A DNA stretch of 64,000 bases from Morinoia aosen (GCA_030386875.1 CM059557.1:60094514-60158513); one strand, 5' to 3'. Positions 20,700 through 34,100 are shown, numbered from the stretch's first letter. Notes: generated from the sequence alone by a model not told the origin. Made by a program: numbers and translations.

Positions 20700-23149
20700 T
20701 GTTCACTCTTATGACCACTAACAAACACTCTCCGCCTGCAAGTAAGAATCGTATTTTTTTTATTACTTACGTATCGGTTTTTGAGTATTGATCAACATAT
20801 AGCTTTAAGCTTTCCCTTTTCCTTTAAAAAATAAACCAATTTTTGAAACATATCATCTTGACACAAAAATTTGTAAGCAAGTCATTCTAACAGAGATGAT
20901 ATTTATTTAAAGAATTTCGACTGAACTCACTCTGACTCATGCCAGAGTTATTTGTTTATTTTAATCAATTTATATCATTTGAAATTGTAGCATTTTGATG
21001 TAACCATGACGTAGCGTTACCGGTAGGTCATAGCTTTTATTTACTTATATTCTAATAACACAAATTCTGAGCGAACTGTTGTTAAGATCGTTTTTTTTTC
21101 TTATATGCGCACATATGGCATTTTGCAAACGGTCCCTTCTGATGGTCTCGCTAAAACTTCCCTTTCTCTTCAAATATTCTCAGGCTCATTGTTGATCTTC
21201 GTGCTTACGATTTCTCTGTCCAATGATGAAGTCCAATATGCAAGGGGTTTTTAATGGCCCTCCTCTACATAGTTAAGTTTCCCTCACCTTTCGCGACATA
21301 TATTAGAACTACCAATTTCATTTTTATTTTTCTTCCTCAGTTAATGAGATATTTCAATAACTTGAGGTAAACTGAAAGCTTGAGGTAAAAAAGACACAGT
21401 TCAAAATCGTTTGTGAGCTACGTTCCTTCGCAAGGGCAGGTGCATGCTCGCTATGCAGTAGATTCCCCTCGTACGAGAAAACAAACCAGCGCTCAATCTC
21501 CTTCGCGGTATCAGGTCTCCACAGTTTTTGTGAAAAATATTAAGATTGTTAGTATATTATGTTAGCATATTATATTAGTATATTATATTAAGATTGTTAG
21601 TTTGATAATATTCTTTCGTGTTCCTACCCATTCGCAAGTTCTCAAAGTTTGAAAAAATCTTTAGATTGTTTGCTACAGTTTTTTTCATTTAATATATAAG
21701 CTTTATTTAATAATCTATATTTGAACTATAAGCTTTATTTAACAATCTATACTTGAACTTCAAGTCATCAAATCATTCGTTGAATTGTGTATTTATTTGT
21801 GAGCAGACTAATTATTGCGTCGAGTTAGGCTTCTATTTTTGACGGTATTCATGTTAATGCTATTACGTTAGACAGCGATCATTTGCCACGCTAAGTTGAA
21901 AGCCGCATGTTACACTCGGGTTCAATATTGTCAATTAAATTATAAATGTAAATTGAGCACTAAATTTCAATCAATGTCAATTAATTATAGAAATTGGGTG
22001 TAATAGCGTCAATTAATTATAATGATTTATTCATTCTGCAAAATATGTGTGTAGTAAATAGCTTCAGAAACGAAGTGCATGACGTATCACGCTTGTACTT
22101 CATTATTGTTTGCATTTGTTATTCGGCTTCCAAACTTTTTTAGTTAGCTTCGTGTCTTGAATTTGAACATATATCGCAAAGAATAAAAATTGAAATAATC
22201 TCTAATAATTGTTGATGTTTTTCCATTTTCCATATCGGTCATGTCCAAAAATTCTGAAACTGTCTTACAACCTCTTCCTGTGAAATACTTCCTTTCAGCT
22301 TTATAATACTCCGTTTAAATTCTTTCTGTGGGATTAAATTTTTCCGTTGTAATTTTTGTTTCTCTGTTCTCTTTAAGAGATACTAAAGTCCAGTGACGCC
22401 TGGAATGGGATTAAATGCGTTAACGACGTACCCAAGCTTTGCATTTCCTAGTTTTTCTCGTACCACATTAACTTCCCTCGATCGTGAAAGAAATTTAATT
22501 AGTTTGCATTACTGTTTTAACTCTGAAAAATGGCTACCTCAGTGAGCTGCGAGTCTCAAATTGAGGCTTTGAAGTCGATTAGACCTCTTGAGGGATAATT
22601 TGCCCGAGGCCATTAGAGTTTTCTGCAATCCCTTACTGGACGCTTTCATAATTTCTGTTTACCTTGCTCTTGCTCTCACTTAATTGAGTAGGGAATTCTG
22701 GCGCTAGAAGTGTATTATTATACAGGGCCCAAAGTGAGAACTGCAGAGACGTGCGTGGTTTTTTGGTTGAATATGACACGGAGGTGAGGTCACGTGGGAA
22801 TAATAATAATTTGTTTTGACAAACATGAGCTCATCAACACCTAATCTGCTGTCTATTATCTTATGGGATGCTAGATAATGACAAAATTATTCATTTACTC
22901 CAATGTTTTACGATCGAAAAAATTCTTTAGCAATTAATTTGTGTTATCCTAAGCGCATAATTTTACAAGAACACCAAAAATCATTTGTAAATTATTATTT
23001 TTTATACTCAGTGTTTACTGTATTTAACACGTGCTTGCGATACGACTAATCGATAAGTGATGCTTAAGTTCTTCCTGCTGCAATATGACCTATCGAAGGG
23101 TCGCTTAAAATTTTTGGCAATCTTTTAAAATTCATGCTATTCAATGGAC
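20700..23149. other. No gene recognised; one 32-bp tandem duplication
   Basis: AT-rich. A 32-bp unit (ATAAGCTTTATTTAA and on) is tandemly duplicated at 21696-21727 and 21728-21759, with two differences. TATTATATTAG motifs repeat at 21553-21600. A moderately GC-richer patch at 22500-22760 has no open frame I can support. Confidence 0.55.
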
Positions 23150-23249
23150 CCAGTTAATGTTTGTTATTTCTAAACTTCTAACAACTTTTGACTTTAAATT
23201 TGAGTTGAATATTGAACTTCAGTTTAACCCATCTCAGTCAACGTGTTAA
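23150..23249. mobile_element. MITE family B copy 2, right half
   Basis: ACCCAGTTAATGTT through GAACTTCAGTTTAACCC and CAACGTG with TTAA at 23246-23249 match the right half of 6260-6485. The left half is missing or too diverged to see. Confidence 0.75.
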
Positions 23250-24439
23250 CTGAGTTGACAATATCATTCGAAACTTCATCACACAAAGTTCGTATGAACA
23301 TAATAAGGGACAATTATAATTATAATAGCAGTAGATAGCGTGACTTTTCGTTCTGATAGCGTCTATCGAACAGTTCGTATACTTTAAAATTAATTCGAGC
23401 ATGTTTGTCATTTAATGTGTTCATTCAATAGCTACATATTCCATTTATTGAAACTTTTTTGGAGCCAGTCAACGTATTCTAACTTTCATTTTTAGATATA
23501 AATTTTTAAACGTATTCAAATCAACACTATTCGCAAACAGTGGTAAGACTGCAATATTATTTTTTTAAGCCATGCTGGTGCACAGATTTCTACTCACTTG
23601 TGTATAGGTCGTTATGGTTGTGCTGGTATTAATGTAGAAGAAAAGCCTACAAGTTTTTACTCAATATTGAGGGCTTAATGTATGTAGTAATCATATCTCA
23701 CCACAGATTTGACTCAATTAGCATCTCAGTGGAGCTGAAAAAATCAATCATGCAACCATTGTGCTTCACTGTCTAGCGCCGTATTTTTTTTTAGAAGAGA
23801 AATCTCACATTTCACCCTCAAATTCGTGCCTAAATAATTTTTCCATTCATTTTCATTTGGCACTACATATAACTTGTTTCCAAATGTAACCTTTTAATAT
23901 AAAGTGGCAACAGAAATTTATAATAGAATGTGACAGCAGAAATTAGCCTATATAGTGGCCGATTCTCGGACTCCTCCCAAGTCTAACTAACTGACACTAA
24001 CACTATCTGACATTAACTGAGAGAAGAAAGCCACATTTGCAGTTCTTTATTTTCAAACTAAGCGACAGTATGATACATTCATATTTACACAATATCTCCA
24101 TCTTCAGCCATTTCACAAAATGTTGTCCCATTACATAACAAATTCCTTATTATTATTGTTATATATTAGAGTCGTTACAAGATTTTTACGCCTTAATGAC
24201 GCCACTATCGGATGAAGCATCACCAACGGAATTAGAAATAGATCGCATTGGGAAACGGGGCATTTGCCCATGCAAAGTAAATTACGCAAGTGGTGTTTTT
24301 CAAATCTATCTGCACCTCTGGCTAATCCTCGTGCTTCAGAATACTAGGATACTGCCACCCAGTGATGGCTACGGCGATTTTCAAACGCATTTATTGGGCC
24401 AACCGAGACAAAATTTTCTGCCTATTCCGCATTCAGACA
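23250..24439. other. No recognised gene
   Basis: AT-rich. The plus-strand frame at 24196-24450 (84 codons) is the only sizeable one. It has no motif I recognise and no convincing splice sites, and it runs against the orientation of the LINE fragment beside it. Confidence 0.5.
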
Positions 24440-24913
24440 ATTTTTACTGAAATAGAGTTCAAAGTCTGAGCTGTTTTAGAATTTCTTCTTACTAATTTCT
24501 GGCAGTTATTCTTGATTCGGACATAGTTCTCAGTGCCGAAATGTTTTTCTGAGCTAACATCAGTAAAGTCATTAATGTACTTGTAGGCCTCTATTAATTA
24601 ACCCCGTAATCTTTTTAGTTCAACGGAATTAAGTTTATTCAGTTGAAGACGTAGTTCGTGTAGGAGTTGAAGGGGTTCTGAAATTATTTTCATTCAAGCT
24701 GCTGAAACAGGATAATAGACAAGATTGGATGATGAAAAGTTCTGTTTAAATAACGTTAAATTTTAAGAGCGCTTACTCTGTTACTTGAATTCCCTTCAAG
24801 AGACTTTGGCGATGTCTTTCTATATTCCTCTTGCACTCTGTTTAATCTCTGGACATAGTTCGCTTTCATGCTGTTACTTTTTAAATTTCTTGACCGCGTA
24901 ATGTAAATAAGAT
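24440..24913 (-). pseudogene. Decayed LINE reverse transcriptase fragment
   Basis: On the minus strand, pieces of a CR1/Jockey-type reverse transcriptase tail appear in order. NRVQEEYRKTSPKSLEG (about 24800-24860) fits the helix before the thumb. LNSVELKRLRG, stop, LIEAYKYINDF (about 24560-24625) fits the RLRGDLIxxYK block, and NNCQKLVRRNS fits the block after it. Stops and frame changes interrupt it. A TTAA-type MITE sits immediately at the upstream end, and its boundary may be the insertion point. It belongs to a different LINE family from the copies at 18.6 and 55.7 kb. Confidence 0.72.
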
Positions 24914-25044
24914 TGAACACGTTGACTGTAACGTGACCCACCGGTGGTCACTGAAGTAATTTTCATAATAGGGTGCGACCTAAACAAACTATAATTTTAA
25001 CTTAATTTGAACCTCAGTTTACCCCGCAGCCCTCAACGTGTTAA
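24914..25044. mobile_element. MITE family B copy 3, short form
   Basis: A 131-bp element has inverted ends CACGTTGACTG on the left and CCTCAACGTG on the right, flanked by TGAA (24914-24917, mutated TTAA) and TTAA (25041-25044). It shares CCGGTGGTCACTGA, ATTTTCATAAT and CCTCAGTTTACCCC with 6260-6485 but lacks the middle, so it is an internal deletion form. Confidence 0.8.
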
Positions 25045-25619
25045 GGATGGCAAAGCACTTGAAATACTCCAGCAAGTATTAGCTGACTTATGAAAGTTGT
25101 ACTCGATAATCTTCGCCTCAATTCAGTGTCCCACTCTTGTCTTAAACATTACGCCGTCCAAGTGAGAATGACATTAGCACCGCTTTTGTAGCATTGCATC
25201 TTCAGTGTTTAAATTTCAAGAATATTCTGGTGAATATTTCTTCATTAGGCTTAGCACATAAAAATAAAAGTGTTCTTCTGATTAACTACATGAATCGATC
25301 CATCAAAGTAGGAGTCTTAAGTTATATTGATTAATTTTGATTAACTTTTCGCTTCATGCTTATTAATTTCTATGATTAAAATTGTTATTCAAAAATCTGA
25401 TTTTTATTTTTGTGCATTTAACATCTTGAGAAGAGTTTTGAAAAGTACGGGCTTCAAAGTTTAAAGACAGGAGAGCTGAAAACAGAAAACAGAAATGCAT
25501 GGATAAAAGTTGTGAACATTGGGGGTTGCAAGAGTGATTTAGTTGCTAAATATATTTCTTGTGGACGTTTTAGCATCGCTCCAATATATCCCGTGCTCTG
25601 CGAGAGCATGATTTATTGC

Positions 25620-25760
25620 CATTAGGATGTATCCAGAAAATAATCTCTGAGGTATCGGTGCTCCGATACCTCAACACTGACTTTTGAAGTCGGTGCGCCT
25701 CACATCTCGTGGCTGTCAGGCGCACTCCCACCGCGCTAGCGAGGGTGTCAGGGCGCATCC
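25620..25760 (-). repeat. SINE-like unit with tRNA-like head
   Basis: On the minus strand TAGCGCGGTGGG (complement of 25727-25738) is a good polymerase III box A, followed by AGTGCGCCTGA as in many tRNA-derived SINEs. A weaker box B (GACTTCAAAAGTC, complement of 25679-25691) lies downstream at nearly the expected spacing. Between them GTGCGCCT and AGGCGCAC pair perfectly. The body continues with a palindrome (25648-25673, 11-bp arms TGAGGTATCGG). It is too diverged for a tRNA gene. Confidence 0.5.
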
Positions 25761-25799
25761 TGCGAGAAAATGGTCTTGCAAACAACGAAAAAGCGGTGC

Positions 25800-28700
25800 T
25801 GGTATTGCGACTTGAGAGTGTGAGATTAAATTGGCGAGAGAGGTGTAAAAAAGTAGTGTAGCGCGTGCTCAGGGGAAATTTTGATCGAATTTACTTCAGA
25901 TTTTCATGCTATTCAAGAGTGTGTGAAGTGTATAAACCGATTTCCTACATTTGCTTAGACTTACAAATTTAAAGTTGGGAAAGCCTTAATTTGAATAATA
26001 CAGTATGTGTGGAGTATTTGAAATGCAGGAGATTTCAACGATAAAGTACATCAATACGAGCTATAATAGAACTTCTTGAAATCAGATTCCGATCTTGAAC
26101 TACCAACTGATCGTGCTGCTTAAATCGCTGGCTCCTTATTTTTCCTAAAAAATTGAATGACGTGCGTAATTACGGCCATCAGAACAATATCCATATCTAA
26201 AAAATATGGGTTTTCTCGTGTAATTGCTAAAAATTTAAATTTGAACAAATGAGTAATGGAAATATAAGATATCGATACAAATTGTAGATATGAATCTCGC
26301 GCATTCATGTAATATCCCAAAATTCTAAAGCCGGTTTAATTCAGTTCAACACAAATCCCTCCTGACTCGAACAAAGCGTTTCAGGTAATCAGATGTTTCA
26401 TAAGTACGTAGGTCTGTTCTATTTTTGTTGAATAAATTTCTTTGTTTTAATTAGGTATTGTTTTCACAGTGACCAGTCACTAGCTGTTTTTAATTTCAAG
26501 CATCTTAGGTTTAATTGTATTGTTTAGCCCTCTAAAAAAGTAGCCGACTTAAAAATGCTGTTGTTTGTAAAATATAAGTGCTAGAAGGCTGAAATTGGTT
26601 TAATTGAAAATAACAGGATAAAATTTTTTATTTCATGTCGATAATAATTTGTTCTATGTGGCATACCTTCCAAATAAATGTGATATTCATCATTAAAAAT
26701 TATTATTCAACAATATTTGATCAGAAATGCTCATTTTTTTGTTCTCCATTGAAGTACAAACCTCCGATCTTTATCCTGCACTGAGTTTTCTTCATGACTT
26801 TACATTTTATGTGGTTTTAAATAAAGTTATTCATAAAGAATAAAATCAACAGTAGTATTATTTACCTGAGTCTCAGCAGACAATTTTTTCACTGATTTCC
26901 TATCATCATCGCTAATTAAAATCCTCCTCATGTTAATTCTTGTTTTTGCCCTTCTGGTGTGGCAAAATTACTGAAATTAACTAAAACTTTAATTCAAGTT
27001 ATTTTCAATTAAATTTAACTCAGCCACGTAGCGCTAATATTTTAAAAATTACAACATTTTCAAATCTGCAACCTTTTTGAACGGTATATTGATGCCAAAA
27101 TAATGACATTTATCTGGTGTATAATGCTGCTTGATTATGAATGTTATTTTCTGCTCTATTAATCGCAAGTGAAAGTAAATTTTAGCTAACTTTTATTCGA
27201 TCCTTGGACGGTTTTATTCGATCCTTGGGTTTTACTTGCGCGGTTTTCAGACCTTGAGTTTAATGTTTTTTAAATTTTGCAATGGTATTCTCTCAGCCCC
27301 ATATACCTCAAAATTACTTAACAACACAAGTTCACCAAGCGTAAAAGAAGTGTAAAAAACACCGGGAAAGTTTGTGTATTACTGTTTACCTCACCTTTTT
27401 GCCATCAACCCTCCCAGTAATGCTGCCTCTGAAATATCGAAAATTCTTCGCAGGTGGAAACGAGTAAAGTCCCGTCCGACATCAATAATTTGCACCAGCG
27501 TAGTTCGAGTCTATACTACAGAAAGCTGCAGAGTATCGGCTCCGTCTCTGTTGCCCACAACATGCTGTTGCCTCACTCAGTCTTGCTCAGAGCCTCAGTT
27601 TTGTAATTTTGGATCAAGCCCCTTTTGGCTGCGTTACATCTTCCCCAACATCCTTTGGAAATGGAGGCCTAGCTCTACTTAAAAGGCGCTGCAGGCTCGT
27701 CGACTTGAGTCGCAACGCGAGGTTCGCTGACTGCCAACTAATTTCTTTCGCCCTATTCGTGACTCTTCACTTCGAGAACGAATGGTGTAAAAACCCTCCA
27801 AATCAGTCTGTTTAGTTTTCAGTTTATTTGTCTTCTGTTTTTCAACACAGTTTAAAGTCTCCACAGAGGCTGTGTAAAGTTCTAAATTAGAGTTCATGGA
27901 TTTTAAGCAATAGAAATAACAAATAGACAGGCTTTGAATGAAAATTTTTTTCCTGCAAATATACAAAGAATTGATTATAGACTTTCTGGATAATCTAAAA
28001 ATTATAATCTTATATAAATTCCTACTCCTCGAATCAGCTGAAAAGCTTATGCGATTAATTCTTGATGAACATTCTGTTTGTTTTGTTTCAACAGTAAATA
28101 ATCATTTTTTCAACATGTCATCAGCAAATTTTTACAGAATACGACATGGGAAGAAATCACAATGGGCTGAATGTTTGGTAGATATTTTGAAGTACCTGTT
28201 CCATACTAATTGAATGGTTGGCTCCAAATGAAAAAAAGTAACATGTGGCAGTGGAAAACGACATTTATCTGACGAGCTCGTTATTGACGATGTTCATTAT
28301 TTTATAAAATCCAATGCCATAGTGTTTTTTATTTTGAAGAAATCAGCCGATCACACCATTCGCTTGATAAGTGGAAGCGTGTCTGTAGTATCTTAACTCC
28401 ACGTCAGATGGTAACCTTTTATTTGTTCATGATATGATATTCTTTAACCGTAAAGTTAGATTTCATATTTTCGTTCGGCACATCTCACATGTTTTAACTA
28501 ACTTGCTCCTGACAGTATCTTCAGTGCGAAGTTGGTCAGTGTTTCTACTTTAGGGGAGAAATACGTTTTATAGTGTAATTTGATTCACATTAGGGTAGAA
28601 GACTGGGATAAATAGAAAAATATAAAATTATCAGTAGTACTACGTAAACCTGATTTCATGCAACGACAAGCATCTGACTCTAATTTTTCTCTGATAAATA

Positions 28701-31700
28701 TCAAATTCATGTTACATAATTCGAGACAGGCGATTTATTTTCGCCAAACGCCACTGAGGCTTTCGTACTTTTATTCCATTCGTGTACTGATTACTCAAAG
28801 TTAAAATTTGGCCCATATATTTATGTTCTCGTTCACTAAACTTCTTTCAATGGCGTCAATTTTTTATTTATTGAAAACGGTCAAGCATCTCCCTATTGCT
28901 GATAATGGCCTTCTTTAGAAGACAACGAAAACCGTTTATTATTAATAAAGATCCAGTACAATTTCCAATACATTTAAGAGCCCTTGTAAATTCATAACTT
29001 GAATTTTTTTGATCTATAGCATCAAATCTCCTATAGTGAAAAGGTTAACTCAGCTCAGATACAATGACTTTCCAATAACTCCTTCGAAGTGTGGGTTAGA
29101 TACTTGAAAATTAAAGCATCATGATTTGTCATGACAATGTCGCTATAGCGGTTGAAGAGTTTCATGCAATTAATGAATGCATGGAATAACATTCGAAAAT
29201 GAAATTTAATCCTTTATTGGAAAACTTTTACGAAAAATACCCAACAAATCTTGCACATCTTTTAACGATTTAAGTCTTCAACGGAACCAATGCAATCGAT
29301 AAAATAAGTAGTAAAAGAACATTGATACATTTTTAAGCCTGCACGAAAAACTTTATTGTGAGGAACATCGCTTGTAATACCAAAGAACTTGATAGTTGCC
29401 ACACGTTTCTCAGACACGTTGAAGATATTCATTATTTTGAGGGCAAAGACTCGGTAATTGAACATGTGCGTTTAAAAATTCTTTGAATTAAACAGTATTT
29501 TGATTATTCTTGAATAGGGCAAGTTTGCTATTTGTTTTAACGCAACTGCCATTTAGTTGAAAGAAATTCTACAAATTTATCCACTTGTTTTATGGTCAAT
29601 ATTTTGAACTAGAAATGTATGGTCTTACTCTAAAATATTGTAGTGTGAGGACATTGTTGGGAGATATTTCCTTAGAAGATAGTTAACTTCTTTCATGGTT
29701 AAAGAGTGATGTGGGATACAACTCTGTGCAATTACTCGTACAACTTTTTCTTCAGTTCATACGAAGGCGTGAAGATTCGGTTCAGGTGTGATAAAGTTTA
29801 TCGTGGTCCATTTTCCACGGTCTAATTTTGGTTTCAAATCTCTCGGTGCGCCCTAATTTGCCTGGATATCAAGGAATTGGCGTTAGCCCTCCGTGGATTT
29901 TCCCGAAAGAATTTTGTAATAAATTGTGGCATGAAGAAATGTAATTTGTTCTCGCTGTCAGAATTTACTTCAGTGTCAGACAAAGTAAGTTCGATTATTT
30001 TGAGACTAGCACGATATACCTCATACCTGGATAGGCCTAAGTAATTGTTAACGTGCCATTAAATCTTTAAATATGAACATCTACTAATGGAACTTACATT
30101 AATGTAAAAAGTATTTCTGGTTATTTAGCCTAAAGTTTATTGCTGTGCCTGATTCAATGGTCGTTACTTCGAAGGAGTGTATTGATGTTTTTAAAGCTGA
30201 AACAAAGTTTTAGGTAAATCTTACCACATTTTTTGTCGATTATCATCGATTTATCTCATGGCTGACTATGTATAATACAAGTTAATGAAATTTGTAGTTT
30301 TAAAACTTCTATTATAAAATATATTTAGGATCAAAAATTCAAGTGCAGAAGAAAAATGTAGCTAACAATCAAGATACATCTTAAGGACGTTAATCAAATA
30401 TCTTCAGAATCCAATCATGTCAGCTAGAGGTAACACCCTCGCTTCCATTGATAGCATTCATAAAAAAGGCAGGTGCTTCTAGAACTTTTAAGCAGGTAAT
30501 TATATTTTTAGTTCATAGAAGAAATATAAATTAAGTTCCGTCTACAGTTTTACCACCCGTTTTTTTCTAAAATAATAAAGTCGTATATGATTTCAGAGAA
30601 ACATTTCAAATAGTTATAGCTTATTATATCTGTGAATCTTAAAGCTTCTTAAAAATTGAGTAACTATCATCACGGACACATTTTAATGTTGGTAAAACAT
30701 ACTAATCCCTTTTTGATTCTTTATTATTTTCACAAGGAAGCGATATTCGTCCCATGAAAACGATTGAGGAGAATGCCACACTACACTTAGGGGAGAACGC
30801 TGATTGATGTATACATAAAAACCAATAATTTATGTCAAACATCACTAAATAATAACGCGAGGACGCAAATTTCAATCGCTGGTTGGAATTGTTTGGTGAA
30901 TAACAGGATCGGTTATATAGCTTGCAGTCTCCAAAAAATACCCCTTTTCATGGTGTCCTTGCTATGTGCCGTGCTACTCTACAGCGATTTCATCTCATGC
31001 AGTGCAGAAGGCGTTTGACGAGTTAGACATGTTAGTTCAAGATTAAATTAGTTCATGCGTTTGGAATCGTGTAAATTGATGTTTATCAAAACATTGAAAA
31101 ACCTCTGGGAGCGCATGTGCGAAGAAATTCTCTAGTGAAGGAGAAAGGAGATTATCAGTATTATGCAACTAAATCCGCTCTAAGTTTGATTTCATGACCA
31201 TAAATTGATTTAAAATGACAAATTTACTCACAAATTGAACTACCTTATTTTCTTGAGTAAAAATCACTCTCTCCATCAAACGCACATTATTTCTTTCTTA
31301 TGTTTTTCTATTCCCTACGGCGTTCTCCTCATCATAGCTTTTCTTTTTATTCTATTTCCATTTTCCGCGATATTAATTTACTCTTATGTTGCTTGCCAAT
31401 CAATGCCCTCATCCTATCTATAGATGCCAGAAAATCCGAGTTAATTATAGCGGTAAGCTCATCTTTGCTTTTTCCACCATTCTCTCTCATTGCTTTCGCC
31501 CTACTCCGCCTTTTCTCCCCACTTTCCTTCTTTCTCCCACACCTCACTTTCTCCCAAACCTCACTTTCTCCCAAACCTCATCATGACTGCAGTAAATAAG
31601 CTGTATTAGCACTATCTATCACGGGCTCTAATTGCATTAACTTGGCAGTTTAATTACTATCTGCACTCAAAACTTCGTCAGAGCATTAGAAAAATAAATG

Positions 31701-32560
31701 CACTCGTTCGAAGTTATGTCCTTTGGATTTGGCACAAGAATAAATTTGTAAATAAACAGGAATATTTATCAAATTAATATAAGTTCTGTCAGTTTATGTT
31801 CATATTTAAAGATTCAATGACTTGTAGGAAATTGACAATTACTTAGGCTAATTTATCAAAGAATTGCACGCAATAATTAGGAATACTTTATCCGAAAATA
31901 GACCAAGAAAAAAATTACACCAATTCAGGCTAAAATCTGAGCAATGGCATGATTCTTTAACTCATCAAAGTGAGAGAAATGTGAGTGAGATGTTAATACT
32001 GTGATAGACATGAAAATATTCCACATCGAAATAATTGTGGGATATTAATTGAAGATCTTGTTGAAAAAATTGTACGATTTTACTTTTTCAGCAGGTCTAG
32101 TTTAAGAAAAATTTAAATCGATGTTTGTGAGAACATAATGTCAAAATGAAGAAGTAAACCACAATGAAAAAAGTTGACAAGAATTGTAAAGCATAAAGCA
32201 GGAATAATAAGATCCAAAACATCAAACATGTCGGCTAAACGTAACTTAAGGCATCTTGTAAGTAAACTGAATTAGTGTTTATATTTATAATTGTGAAATT
32301 TTTTTTGTCGGATTTTAACCATAATTCCTTATTGATTGATGAAAATGAAAATTAATTTTATAAGTATTTTTCACCAGCCGGTCTTTCGTAAATAATTTGT
32401 CCGAACAGAAGGAAAAACTTCTGCTTGGAATCAAATACGCTGAATTTCGGTTGTGAAAGGCGCTCGGAGGATATTAAATTGTTATTAAATTTGAGTTAAT
32501 TCAGCTTATGCGCTAAACTGCCGGGATACCGCAATTGTATTTCCATGAACTTTACTTACA
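25800..32560. other. Long stretch without recognised genes
   Basis: About 6.8 kb of mostly AT-rich sequence. A slightly GC-richer area at 27370-27800 gives plus-strand frames of 102 and 68 codons and a 95-codon minus frame over the same bases; none has a recognised domain. A retroelement-like hairpin motif is at about 28895-28945. A pyrimidine-rich tandem repeat of 17 bp (CCTCACTTTCTCCCAAA) occurs at 31542-31575. The minus frame at 29262-29465 has no known motif. Confidence 0.5.
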
Positions 32561-32631
32561 ATGTTCGCTATTTTTCCCCTAGAATATATTTTTTCAGATT
32601 CTCAAACGGCCTCGAGCGGCTTTTTCTATTA

Positions 32632-33409
32632 TACCGGATTTCCACAAAAAAGTCCCCGACTTTTTAATTTATTATTTCTCCGCTTTGAATTAACTTTTTT
32701 AAATTGTCTATTTTCAAAATGTAGTAAATTTTGTTTCCTTTCCGAATAATTTAAGTTTCTTAAAATCGGTTGAATAACCACTTTACAGTGATCGATTTAC
32801 TGAAACAGGTAGAAAAACTAATTTTTCAAAGGAAAAGTTTTTAAAACAACACTGGTGTTCTTCATTTCTCAATACCTGCTGTAAAAAATAATTTTGAAAT
32901 AATGTATCCTACATACCACCAAGTATGTATCACCTCCATCATTAATAGTTCTTCGACAACGAACTAAAGAAGTGTTTCATGAACTGAAAGAAAACGGTGC
33001 AATAATCTGCAAGACTCGTCGTTCAATGGTGGCTAGAAGTAATACTTGCCTTGAGAGAAATGGAGGGCATGTCGAAGGATACTCATTTACTTTATTTATT
33101 TAAATGTTATTTAAGGTAAAGATTTGTTACTCTTTTAAATTTTTGTTTGTTCAGTTTTTTGGAAAGTACAAAATACGGAAGAATATTAATATTGTTTTAA
33201 AAACTTTTCCACTGGACAATTAGTTTTTCTACCTCTTTCAGTAAATCGATCACTGTAAAGTGGTTATTAAATGATTTTTAAAAACTTGAATTATCCGAAA
33301 AGGAAACAAAATTTACTACGATGTGAAAAAAGACAATTCAAATATGTTAATTTAAATCGGAGATATAATCAATTAAAAAGCCGGGGACATTTTTGTGGAA
33401 CACCCGGTA
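32632..33409 (+). mobile_element. Deleted mariner-type element with long TIRs
   Basis: Inverted repeats of about 240 bp (32634-32870 and 33180-33407) bound a 778-bp element flanked by TA at 32632-32633 and 33408-33409. Outer ends read CCGGATTTCCACAAAAAAGT and ACATTTTTGTGGAACACCCGG. TA target sites are the rule for the Tc1/mariner superfamily. Between the arms, on the plus strand, about 46 codons (32945-33084) remain open: LRQRTKEVF, then TCLERNGGHVE. That matches the C-terminal signature of many IS630/mariner transposases, a helix starting LRxRI followed later by C....NGGHVE. The catalytic domain is absent, so this is an internally deleted, non-autonomous copy. Confidence 0.85.
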
Positions 33410-33639
33410 CACACGTTTTTTAACAACTAAGCAAGGTAGTAACGCCTTTTTATTGTTTTTTTCAATTTTTTAGCATATTTTTCCATCACAAAATAGTTAT
33501 TTTCATCAACGCTTTCCCTCCTAAAACTGAAGTTGTTTGCATATCACTCCCTGTTCTTCCACAATCAGTTTCATCCTTTAATTTAGAATGCCCCGAGAAA
33601 TCTAACCCCGGGTATCAGCCAAAGCAATGTGTCTATAGT

Positions 33640-34100
33640 TCATCACATCTCTCATGCTCTTTTGACGTCCCTTTGCGCTCTTGCACCATATTGCATTTGT
33701 TCCATGCATTTGAAACGCTTTCACTCGTCTGTATATTATCAATCATTTAACGCTCACTTATTTTCGTTTATAAAACTCATACGTAATTCTATCAGGTCCA
33801 CATGGTTTTCTTTTCTTCAACTTCTTCAAGAACTTTTAACCTCAGCTCATATAAACTATACGTCACAATTTTCATCACGCTGAAGGCTTACAACTTTTTT
33901 GAATTTGGTTGTTCATTCATTCCCCCTGTATTTTCTAAAAAGTTTTCGACTGCTTTCACTATTTGTATTCTAAGATCCACCCCACGACTCTTGACTACAA
34001 TTTCATTCACAGTTACTTCATTTGTACTTTTTCTGCCTTGTATATAGACACTTGCACAAATCTAATTAATTTTCCATCTATTTCTTATCTTCCTCGCTTG
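33640..34100 (-). pseudogene. LINE reverse transcriptase N-terminal fragment
   Basis: On the minus strand KLKKRKPCGPDRITYEFYK (about 33768-33825) is an unmistakable reverse transcriptase entry motif of non-LTR retrotransposons, normally K-x-GPDGI-x-x-EFYK. Downstream remnants over 33640-33765 fit the following helix but carry stops and frame shifts. Upstream to about 34100 is decayed linker sequence. No FADD palm motif remains. The plus-strand frames at 33629-34047 are shadows of it. Confidence 0.78.

Noticed and set aside
24196-24450. 84-codon plus frame
   Set aside because: No motif or splice context.
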